Shown piece by piece: positions 33,328 to 40,361 of a stretch of 41,880 nucleotides of DNA. Under the pieces are notes generated by a model. That model was given only the letters and a program-made list of their open reading frames with translations, was not told the DNA's origin and did no database searches. Each line of letters begins with the position of its first letter. The first letter of the stretch is position 1. Origin of the DNA: VAZQ01 sp036406655 (GTDB lineage Bacteria; Pseudomonadota; Alphaproteobacteria; Rhizobiales; Xanthobacteraceae); the NCBI GenBank assembly GCA_036406655.1, contig DASXAP010000309.1, positions 1-41,880 on the forward strand, written 5' to 3'. The translations under genes were made by a program, and so were the position numbers.

Positions 33328-34119
33328 TCAAAGTGCCTGCACGATGGCGGCGATCCGCGGCCAGGTTTCCGCTCCACGGCGCTGCATCAATCCGAGATAG
33401 TCGGGATTCTCCCATTTGACGATCGCCTCTGCGAAGCTCGGCCGTGCCTTGCAGCGGTCGTACCATTCCGCCACCCGCTGCCGCTCGCCGAGCATCGGCA
33501 GCAGATTGAGGTGCTCGAGGCGAGCGAGGTAGGGGGTGAATGCCACGTCCGCCAGGCTGTACACGCCCCCGGCCAGCCAGCGTCGGGTCGTGAGCGCCTC
33601 CTCCATTTCCTCGAGCAGTTGCACCATTCGCTCGACCGCGATGAGGAAATGTCTCGACTCAATTCCCTTTTCGACCACGTCGCGCCGGCGCTCGCGTTTG
33701 AACAGGTTGGGTATGCCCTCGAGCATCTTGCGCCCCAGCTCGCCGCGATCGAGATATTGATGCCGGAATGCAATACCAAAGCTCAATATTGCCGCGCAGG
33801 CATCGTGCACGTCCTCGTCGAGCTGCTTCGTCCAGAGCCGCATCCTCGCCCGGCCATGAGGATCTTTCGGCGCGAGCGGCGGATCCGGAAACGCCTCATC
33901 CAGATATTCGAGAATGACATTGGATTCGGGAATGACCTTATCGCCGTCGACCAGGGTCGGGACCACCGCGCGTCGGTTAAGCTTGCGGTACCAAGCCTGC
34001 TGGTGCTCGGCAGCGCGCAGAACGAGGTGCCGGCTCTCCCATGCAAGGCCTTTCTCAGCGAGGCAGACCCTCGCCTTCTGAGCACAGAGCGACATGTCGT
34101 TGTGATAAAGCACCAGCAT
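33328..34119 (-). CDS. glutathione S-transferase family protein
   Basis: A 263-residue GST-fold protein, longer than the usual ~205-220 because of an insert in the helical domain (about residues 110-150, rich in Arg/Lys/Glu: L-F-K-R-E-R-R-R-D-V-V-E-K). The N-domain has Y-H-N-D-M-S-L-C-A-Q-K-A-R-V-C-L-A-E-K-G with a Cys at the position of the catalytic residue, as in omega or beta-type and dehydroascorbate-reductase-like GSTs. It is followed by N-R-R-A-V-V-P-T-L and P-E-S-N-V-I-L-E-Y-L-D-E. Thiol transfer rather than conjugation is therefore plausible. It lies 29 bp after epmA on the same strand, and the Bug gene follows by 41 bp. Confidence 0.88.
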   Translation of the reverse strand: MLVLYHNDMSLCAQKARVCLAEKGLAWESRHLVLRAAEHQQAWYRKLNRRAVVPTLVDGDKVIPESNVILEYLDEAFPDPPLAPKDPHGRARMRLWTKQLDEDVHDACAAILSFGIAFRHQYLDRGELGRKMLEGIPNLFKRERRRDVVEKGIESRHFLIAVERMVQLLEEMEEALTTRRWLAGGVYSLADVAFTPYLARLEHLNLLPMLGERQRVAEWYDRCKARPSFAEAIVKWENPDYLGLMQRRGAETWPRIAAIVQAL

Positions 34120-34148
34120 CTTCGTTGCCCCGTTGTTGCGGCGATATT

Positions 34149-35177
34149 TCACGCCTCGGAGATCGGCGTCCACAGCACCTGCTCGATTGCGGTCGCACCC
34201 GTCGCCAGCATGACCAGCCGATCCAGGCCGAGCGCAACCCCGCTCGCCTGTGGCATTTGCCCGAGCGCGTCGAGAAAGTCGTCGTCGATCGGGTAGCGCT
34301 CGCCGAAGATGCGCTCCTTCTCCGACATCTGCTCCTCGAGCCGGCGGCGCTGCTCGAGCGGGTCGGTGAGCTCGCCGAAGCCGTTGGCGAGCTCGACCCC
34401 GCACGCATAAAGCTCGAAACGCTCGCACAGCCGAGGATCGGCGGGCTTGGGACGGGCCAAAGGAGACTGTGCCGCCGGATAATCATGTAAAAAGGTCGGT
34501 CGGCCGATCCCCAGGTGCGGCTCGACCCGCTCGACCAGCACGCGGCTGAAGATATCGCCCCAGCCGTCGTCCTCGGCGACGCGGATGCCGGCACCGGCCG
34601 CTGCCGCGGCAAAGCCCGCCGCGGGTTGGGGCGGCAGCACGGCAAGCAGGTCAATTCCCGCGTAGCGCGAGAACGCATCCACGACCGTCAGCTCCTCCGG
34701 CGTTGCAAACGCATCCAGCATGCGGCCGCGAAACGAGAAGCGCTCGGTTCCGGCGGCCCGCGCCGCCACCCTCAGAACGGCCGTGCAGTCTTGCATCAAG
34801 ACCTCACACGGTTCCTCGGTCCGGTACCACTCGATCAAGGTGAATTCAGGATGATGCAGCAGACCGCGCTCGCGATTGCGGAAAGAGCGCGCAAACTCCA
34901 CGATGCGGCACTCGCCGGCTGCCAACAGCTTCTTGCAGGCGAACTCGGGAGAGGTTCGCAGGTAGACCCGCTCGTGCTTGGCCGCGGGCGTCACAAGATC
35001 GCTCGCAAAAGCATGCAGATGGGTTTCGTTGCCGGGAGAGGGCACGAGCACCGCCGTCTCCACCTCGATGAAGCCCCGCTCGACGAAGAACCGGCGCAAC
35101 GCTGCAACGATGCGGGTGCGCCCGAGAAGGAAGGGACGGCGGTCGAGATGGTTGGCCCAGAACGGCGAGCCCATCAT
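34149..35177 (-). CDS. epmA: EF-P lysine aminoacylase (EpmA/GenX/PoxA)
   Basis: A 342-residue class II lysyl-tRNA synthetase paralogue without the anticodon-binding domain. It attaches (R)-beta-lysine, or lysine, to elongation factor P. Motif 2 is F-R-N-R-E-R-G-L-L-H-H-P-E-F-T-L-I-E-W-Y, and motif 3 is G-V-A-L-G-L-D-R-L-V-M-L near the end; the amino-acid pocket segment C-G-V-E-L-A-N-G-F-G-E-L matches EpmA. Two ATG codons (35177, 35174) are possible starts. Its substrate gene, efp, is divergent 210 bp away and encodes the acceptor Lys33. The aminomutase EpmB is not within the window. Confidence 0.93.
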   Translation of the reverse strand: MMGSPFWANHLDRRPFLLGRTRIVAALRRFFVERGFIEVETAVLVPSPGNETHLHAFASDLVTPAAKHERVYLRTSPEFACKKLLAAGECRIVEFARSFRNRERGLLHHPEFTLIEWYRTEEPCEVLMQDCTAVLRVAARAAGTERFSFRGRMLDAFATPEELTVVDAFSRYAGIDLLAVLPPQPAAGFAAAAAGAGIRVAEDDGWGDIFSRVLVERVEPHLGIGRPTFLHDYPAAQSPLARPKPADPRLCERFELYACGVELANGFGELTDPLEQRRRLEEQMSEKERIFGERYPIDDDFLDALGQMPQASGVALGLDRLVMLATGATAIEQVLWTPISEA

Positions 35178-35266
35178 GAGCTTCCTCGGACGCGTAATTC
35201 GAGCGCCCGGGGGCGAGAAAATCGCTGGCGAACGGTCACAGGATCAGTATGGTGCGACCCGAGATT

Positions 35267-35281
35267 TGCGCCGCTGGCGCA
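35267..35281 (+). promoter_or_regulatory. small hairpin in the efp leader region
   Basis: Arms TGCGCC and GGCGCA with a GCT loop, about 107 bp upstream of the efp GTG, in the 210-bp divergent epmA/efp region. It is a minor dyad with no known match. Confidence 0.25.
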
Positions 35282-35387
35282 TCGGCTGCCACCGGTCGCC
35301 GCCCCCTCGATTCCGCTACGGGGTCCGACAGCCGGCGGCACGGGCCTGTCGACGCAGCCGGCGTTTGCCAATCGAGGACGGCCAACC

Positions 35388-35954
35388 GTGAAAGTCATCG
35401 CAAGCTCACTCCGCAAGGGCAATATCGTCGAATTCGACGGCAAGCTCTACGTCGTTCTCAATGCCGAGAGCTTCCACCCCGGCAAAGGCACGCCGACCAC
35501 CCAGGTCGACATGCGCCGGATCAGCGACGGTGTGAAGGTGGCGCAGCGCTTCAAGACGACGGAGCAGGTCGAACGCGCCTACGTCGAGGATCGCGAATTC
35601 CAGTATCTCTACCAGGACAGCGACGGCTTTCACTTCATGAACACGGAGACCTACGACCAGGTGACGCTGCCGGGCGATATCATCGGCGACCAGGCGGCCT
35701 ATCTGCAGCCCGAGATGAAGGTGACCTTATCCCTGCACGAGGGCAGCCCGGTTTCAATCGCGCTCCCGCAGAAGGCGGTTTTGGAGGTGGTCGAGACGGA
35801 GCCCACCGTGAAAGGCCAGACGGCAGCCTCCTCCTACAAGCCGGCCCTCCTGTCCAACGGGGTTCGCACCATGGTCCCTCCGTTCGTCGGCACCGGCACG
35901 AAGATCGTGGTGATGACCGCGGACGGCTCCTATGTCGAGCGTGCGAGGGATTGA
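35388..35954 (+). CDS. efp: translation elongation factor P
   Basis: A 188-residue factor that relieves ribosome stalling at polyproline stretches. The three-beta-barrel length is exact. The acceptor loop in domain I is F-H-P-G-K33-G-T-P-T-T, with Lys33 the residue modified by EpmA in organisms that have it. Domain III ends with P-P-F-V-G-T-G-T-K-I-V-V and the E-R-A tail. The start is GTG 35388, with GAGGA nine bases upstream; no ATG fits the conserved N-terminus K-V-I-A-S-S-L-R-K-G-N. It is divergent from epmA and 82 bp upstream of the transglycosylase gene. Confidence 0.97.
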   Translation: MKVIASSLRKGNIVEFDGKLYVVLNAESFHPGKGTPTTQVDMRRISDGVKVAQRFKTTEQVERAYVEDREFQYLYQDSDGFHFMNTETYDQVTLPGDIIGDQAAYLQPEMKVTLSLHEGSPVSIALPQKAVLEVVETEPTVKGQTAASSYKPALLSNGVRTMVPPFVGTGTKIVVMTADGSYVERARD

Positions 35955-36036
35955 CCGCGCCCGGTTTCGCCGGCGCGGCAAGGACAGAGCCACTCATGAA
36001 ACAACCTCCCGGTAGCGGGCGATTGGGTTGCACGCA

Positions 36037-37272
36037 ATGAACGATCGGGCTGAGCCATTCCTGTCGCGGCGGGCCTGCCTGCCCCTTTTGTCGGCCGCAG
36101 CATCGGCGGCCTGGATCACGGCAGCACCGGCGCAGACGAGCAGATCAGGATTCGACCAATGGGTCGCAGGGTTTCGTGCGCGCGCCCGCGCCCGCGGCAT
36201 CTCCGACGCCACCTACACGCGGGTGATGACCGAGATAAAGCCCGACACGTCGGTATTTGCGCTCGACCGCGCGCAGCCGGAATTCACCGAGCAACTCTGG
36301 CAGTACCTCAATCGCCGGGTCTCGGACTGGCGCATCATCACCGGCAAGGAGAAGGCGGCAGAATACGCGCCGCTGCTCTCCCGGATCGAGAAGGACTTCG
36401 GAGTCGAGCGCTCCATCATGCTCGGCCTGTGGGGAATCGAATCCGCATTCGGAGACCCGGACGTTCAGAAGAACCACATGCGCCCGATCATCCCGGCGCT
36501 CGCGGCGCTCGCTTGGGGAGAACCGCGGCGGCGCGCCTACTGGGAGCAGGAACTGCTCAATGCCCTCGTGATCATCGATCGCGGCTGGGGCACGCCCGAG
36601 GAGATGCGCGGCTCCTGGGCAGGCGCGATGGGCCATACCCAGTGGATGCCGGAGGTCTGGCTCAACGTCGGCATCGACTACGACGGCGACGGCCGGATCT
36701 CGCCGTTCGGCAAGCCTGACGACGCCCTTGCCGGCACGGCACAGTATTTCGTCAAACGCGGGAAGTATCGTCCCGGCGAGCATTGGGGCTATGAGGTGCG
36801 GGGGATTTCCCGGACCGGAGAAGGAGCTTTCCGAAGCTATGAAGCCTGGCAGAAGGCCGGCGTGACGCGCGCTGACGGCCAGCCTTTCCCGCTGCCGAAA
36901 GCGACGGCAAAGCCGTGGATGCCGGTGGCCGGCGGTCCTGCCTTTCTGCTGGGGCCGAACTTCTACGCGGTGCGCTCCTACAACCCGTCCATGAATTACA
37001 CCCTGTCGATCGTGCATCTCGGCGACCGCATCATGGGAGGCAGCCCGTTCGTGCAGCCGTTTCCGGGCAGCGAACGCACGCCGACGCTCGCCGAAGTGCA
37101 GGAAATCCAGAAACGCCTTACCGCTCTGGGTTTCGATACCGGAGGCACCGACGGGCGCGTCGGCAACGACACGATGCACGCGATCCGCACCTATCAGCGA
37201 AAGGTCGGCATGCAGCCGGCCGACGGCTATGCCGGCGTGAGGCTTCTGGGACGGTTGCGTCAGGGACTGTGA
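36037..37272 (+). CDS. lytic murein transglycosylase (MltB family) with peptidoglycan-binding domain
   Basis: A 411-residue exported enzyme that cleaves the glycan strands of peptidoglycan. An N-terminal signal (S-R-R-A-C-L-P-L-L-S-A-A-A-S-A-A, possibly Tat, cut near A-P-A-Q) precedes the SLT_2/MltB domain (~35-335) with catalytic Glu135 in G-L-W-G-I-E-S-A-F-G, then A-G-A-M-G-H-T-Q-W-M-P and D-G-D-G-R-I-S. The last ~65 residues are a PG_binding_1 domain (Q-K-R-L-T-A-L-G-F-D-T-G-G-T-D-G-R-V-G). There is no lipobox Cys after the signal. ATG 36037 is preferred to the TTG at 36028. It lies between efp and the ThDP enzyme gene, all on the plus strand. Confidence 0.92.
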   Translation: MNDRAEPFLSRRACLPLLSAAASAAWITAAPAQTSRSGFDQWVAGFRARARARGISDATYTRVMTEIKPDTSVFALDRAQPEFTEQLWQYLNRRVSDWRIITGKEKAAEYAPLLSRIEKDFGVERSIMLGLWGIESAFGDPDVQKNHMRPIIPALAALAWGEPRRRAYWEQELLNALVIIDRGWGTPEEMRGSWAGAMGHTQWMPEVWLNVGIDYDGDGRISPFGKPDDALAGTAQYFVKRGKYRPGEHWGYEVRGISRTGEGAFRSYEAWQKAGVTRADGQPFPLPKATAKPWMPVAGGPAFLLGPNFYAVRSYNPSMNYTLSIVHLGDRIMGGSPFVQPFPGSERTPTLAEVQEIQKRLTALGFDTGGTDGRVGNDTMHAIRTYQRKVGMQPADGYAGVRLLGRLRQGL

Positions 37273-37320
37273 TCCGGTTCTAATGGCGTTGCCGGCCATT
37301 CGAGAACCCGAGGATCATCC

Positions 37321-39168
37321 GTGACAACCGCAAAGACCAAGGCGGCGACTGCCGTCGAGCAATCTACCGCCAGGATCGCGCATCCGTCCATTCGTGCCCT
37401 CGAGCGACCGGCCAATCTGACCGGCACCAACGCGCCGGGATTCGGCAGCGACGTTGTCGCGGACACGCTGCGCGCGCTGCAATTTCCGTATATCGCGCTC
37501 AATCCCGGCGCCAGCTACCGCGGCTTGCACGATTCGATCGTGAATTTCCTCGGCAACGAGACCCCGCAGATGCTGCTGTGCCTGCACGAGGAGAACGCGG
37601 TCGCGATCGCCCACGGCTACGCCAAGGTCACAGGCAGGGCAATGGCGACGGCTGTGCATTCCAATGTCGGCCTGTTCCACGCGACGATGGCGATCTTCAA
37701 CGCCTGGTGCGACCGGATGCCGGTGGTCATTCTGGGGGCCACCGGTCCCGTCGACGCCGCCAAGCGCCGCCCGTGGATCGACTGGATTCATACCGCGCGC
37801 GACCAGGGGGCGATCGTTCGCGACTACACGAAATGGGACGATCAGCCCGCCTCTCCCGCCGCCGCCCGCGAGGCGCTCATCCGCGCCACCTGGATGGCCA
37901 ACACCGCGCCGATGGGGCCGGTCTACATCAATCTCGACGCCGAGATGCAGGAGTCCAAGCTTGCCGAGCCGCTGCCTCCGATCGACGTCGCGCGTTTCAT
38001 GCCGGAGGCGGCGCCCGCCGCCGCGCCGGAATTGATCGCGGCGGCTGCCGCCATGCTGCGAGCCGCCGAGCACCCGGTCATGGTGGTTGGCCGCGTCTCC
38101 CGCAGCCTCGAACACTGGAACGAGCGGGTGGCGCTGGCCGAGGCGATCAACGCCAAGGTGATCACGGACCTGAAGATCGGCTGCGGCTTTCCAACCGATC
38201 ATCCGCAGCATGCCGGCGCGCCGGCATCGAATGCGCTGGTTCCTGAAGCAATCGCGGCGCTGAAGGCAGCCGACCTCATCATCGCCCTCGACTGCGTCGA
38301 CCTCAACGGCGTCCTGCGAGGCGCATTCGGCTTCGACATCCCGAAAACGAAGATCATCAATGTCACGGCCGACTTCCATCTCCATCGCGGCTGGAGCATG
38401 GATTACGAGGCCCTGCCCCCTGCGGATCTGTTGCTGCCGACCACGCCCGACGAGGCGGTGCCGCGCCTCCTGGCAGCGCTCGGCGGCGCCAAGCCGCGCA
38501 AACCCGCAGCGGTGAAGGCGAGATCCGAGCCCTACGTGCCGTCCGAGGGGGCGTTGCGCGTCGATGATCTCGCCCGCGCGCTCAGAGCCGCGGTCGGAGA
38601 ACGGGAAGTGACACTCACGCACTTGCCCTTGTCCTGGAACGGCGCGACCTGGCCGTTCCGGCATCCGCTCGACTATATCGGCTCCGAAGGCGGCGGTGGC
38701 GTCGGCGGCGGCCCAGGGAATTCGGTCGGGGCGGCGCTCGCCTTGAAGGGCTCGGGTCGGCTGGCAATCGGCGTCTGCGGCGATGGCGATTTCTGCATGG
38801 GCGTGACGGCGATCTGGACTGCGGTTCACTATCGCATTCCGCTCTTGATCGTGGTCTGCAACAACCGTTCGTTCTTCAACGACGAGCTGCACCAGGAGCG
38901 GGTCGCCCGCATCCGCAACCGACCGCCGGAGAACCGCTGGATCGGTCAACGCATCTCCGATCCCGACATCGATTGCTCGATGCTCGGGCGCGCACAGGGC
39001 GCGGTCGGCTTTGCTCCGGCGATGAAGACCGGCGACCTCCTGCCGACCTTCGAGAAGGCGATTGCCGCCGTCGAAGCCGGCCACGTCGCGGTGGTCGATG
39101 TCCGGGTCGAGCCGGGGTATTCCGCGGTAGCGACTGCAGCGATGCTGCGGGGAACGGAGAAGAAATAA
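37321..39168 (+). CDS. thiamine diphosphate-dependent enzyme (acetolactate synthase-like)
   Basis: A 615-residue ThDP enzyme of the decarboxylase/carboligase superfamily. The N-terminal pyrimidine domain has the activating Glu90 in L-H-E-E-N-A-V-A-I-A-H-G-Y-A-K. The middle domain spans ~235-390. The C-terminal domain binds the diphosphate through G-D-G-D (487-490) and N-N (514-515), spaced as required. A Gly-rich E-G-G-G-G-V-G-G-G-P-G turn precedes that site. It is not a housekeeping acetolactate synthase: there is no ilvN and the sequence is divergent. Decarboxylation of an aryl or oxalyl-like 2-oxoacid is possible. GTG 37321 follows GAGGAT closely. It is convergent with the DHP-decarboxylase-like gene. 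Confidence 0.87.
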   Translation: MTTAKTKAATAVEQSTARIAHPSIRALERPANLTGTNAPGFGSDVVADTLRALQFPYIALNPGASYRGLHDSIVNFLGNETPQMLLCLHEENAVAIAHGYAKVTGRAMATAVHSNVGLFHATMAIFNAWCDRMPVVILGATGPVDAAKRRPWIDWIHTARDQGAIVRDYTKWDDQPASPAAAREALIRATWMANTAPMGPVYINLDAEMQESKLAEPLPPIDVARFMPEAAPAAAPELIAAAAAMLRAAEHPVMVVGRVSRSLEHWNERVALAEAINAKVITDLKIGCGFPTDHPQHAGAPASNALVPEAIAALKAADLIIALDCVDLNGVLRGAFGFDIPKTKIINVTADFHLHRGWSMDYEALPPADLLLPTTPDEAVPRLLAALGGAKPRKPAAVKARSEPYVPSEGALRVDDLARALRAAVGEREVTLTHLPLSWNGATWPFRHPLDYIGSEGGGGVGGGPGNSVGAALALKGSGRLAIGVCGDGDFCMGVTAIWTAVHYRIPLLIVVCNNRSFFNDELHQERVARIRNRPPENRWIGQRISDPDIDCSMLGRAQGAVGFAPAMKTGDLLPTFEKAIAAVEAGHVAVVDVRVEPGYSAVATAAMLRGTEKK

Positions 39169-39187
39169 GCCGACGCAGAAGAAGCAA

Positions 39188-39225
39188 GGCAGGAGTCACC
39201 GAGCCCGGATCGGGCGGCTCCTGCC
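39188..39225. terminator. nested hairpin terminator between convergent genes
   Basis: Outer arms GGCAGGAG and CTCCTGCC (8 bp) enclose a second stem GCCCG/CGGGC. They lie in the 64-bp gap between the ThDP enzyme and the DHP-decarboxylase-like gene. A short T-run (CTTTC) follows on the plus strand. Confidence 0.55.
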
Positions 39226-39232
39226 GCCGCTT

Positions 39233-40222
39233 TCAAATCGCGAAGCTCTCGTGGGTCGAGGGATGAAACAGCTCCTCCGGCGCGACGAGGCGCGACGAGA
39301 GGCCCTGCGCGTGATGATGGCGCAGGAACGTCTCCAGCACCTTGCGGTTCGCGGCAAGCCCGTACGACCAGAAATCTTCGCCCATCAGCTCGCGCGCCCC
39401 CCGCAGCTGCTCCTCGACGAAAGGCAGCGTCACCTTCGTCGCCGCGGTGTCTTCCAGCGCCTCGAGGCATATGGCCTTCGCCTGTGAGAATGCCTTGAAC
39501 ACTGCGGCCGGGAGCCAGGGATGCCTGTCCACCAGCTCGCGACGAATGCCGGTGATGTGCATGATCGGGAAGATCGCGGTCCGCCTGAAATAATCCTGCC
39601 CGGCGGCGATCGGATCGGCAAACAGCCAGCCGATATTCGCATTGCTTTTGCCGACGAGTCTCGGCGCCCGCGGCGCGATGAATCCATCGATCTCGCCGCG
39701 TTCCAACAACCCGGAGATGGTGGTGCCCGCGGGCGCGTTTTCCATCCGTACGCCGGGCGGCAGCTTGATCGTGATCTTCTCCGGCCGGCCGGGGTCTTCG
39801 ATCCCTCCCCTGATCCAGGTGATGTCGGACGGCTTCACGCCGTGATCGTCATCGAGGATGATTCGCGCCCAGACGCAGGCGGTCAGCTGATATTCGGGCA
39901 GTCCGACGCGCCTGCCTTTGAGCTCGGCCGGTTGCTTGATTCGATCCCTGCGGACGTAAATCGAATTGTGGCGGAACGCGCGCGAGACGAAGGCCGGCAC
40001 CCCGACATACGGACAATTGCGCTCGGCAGTCTTCACGGTGAAGCTCGACATCGACAATTCGCAGATGTCGAAATCCACGCCGCGGAATGCGCGGAAGAAG
40101 ATCTCCTCCGGGGCCAAGGTCATGAACACCGGATCGACCCCGTCGATTTGGATCACGCCGTCGATCAGCGGACGAACGCGGTCGTAATTGCCGACTGCAA
40201 CGGAGAGCTGCAACTTCGCCAT
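39233..40222 (-). CDS. 4,5-dihydroxyphthalate decarboxylase-like protein (NMT1/periplasmic-binding-protein fold)
   Basis: A 329-residue protein with no signal peptide, so probably cytoplasmic. Its fold is that of a periplasmic binding protein: V-A-V-G-N-Y-D-R-V-R-P-L-I-D-G, C-E-L-S-M-S-S-F, P-A-F-V-S-R-A-F-R-H-N-S-I-Y-V and L-K-G-R-R-V-G-L-P-E-Y-Q-L-T-A. These segments match the 4,5-dihydroxyphthalate decarboxylase (Pht5) family, which takes an ABC-receptor fold for catalysis. Many members are annotated as substrate-binding proteins, and true enzyme activity cannot be shown from sequence. No transporter permease or phthalate dioxygenase gene is nearby. It lies 139 bp downstream of recJ on the same strand. 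Confidence 0.84.
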   Translation of the reverse strand: MAKLQLSVAVGNYDRVRPLIDGVIQIDGVDPVFMTLAPEEIFFRAFRGVDFDICELSMSSFTVKTAERNCPYVGVPAFVSRAFRHNSIYVRRDRIKQPAELKGRRVGLPEYQLTACVWARIILDDDHGVKPSDITWIRGGIEDPGRPEKITIKLPPGVRMENAPAGTTISGLLERGEIDGFIAPRAPRLVGKSNANIGWLFADPIAAGQDYFRRTAIFPIMHITGIRRELVDRHPWLPAAVFKAFSQAKAICLEALEDTAATKVTLPFVEEQLRGARELMGEDFWSYGLAANRKVLETFLRHHHAQGLSSRLVAPEELFHPSTHESFAI

Positions 40223-40300
40223 TGTTCTGGATCTTTTCGGAGCCCGACCGCGCTAGATAGCCCGGTGCACGCGACTGGAGCAAATGCTTGCCGATCGGCT

Positions 40301-40326
40301 GGCCGGGGTCGCAAGGCACCCCGGCC
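40301..40326 (-). terminator. GC-rich terminator candidate downstream of recJ
   Basis: Arms GGCCGGGGT and ACCCCGGCC pair exactly over nine bases with an eight-base loop, 36 to 61 bases past the recJ stop on the minus strand. It separates recJ from the DHP-decarboxylase-like gene. There is no T-run. Confidence 0.55.
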
Positions 40327-40361
40327 TGAGAGCAGAGGACCTCCAGATTCCGCTCAACAGA

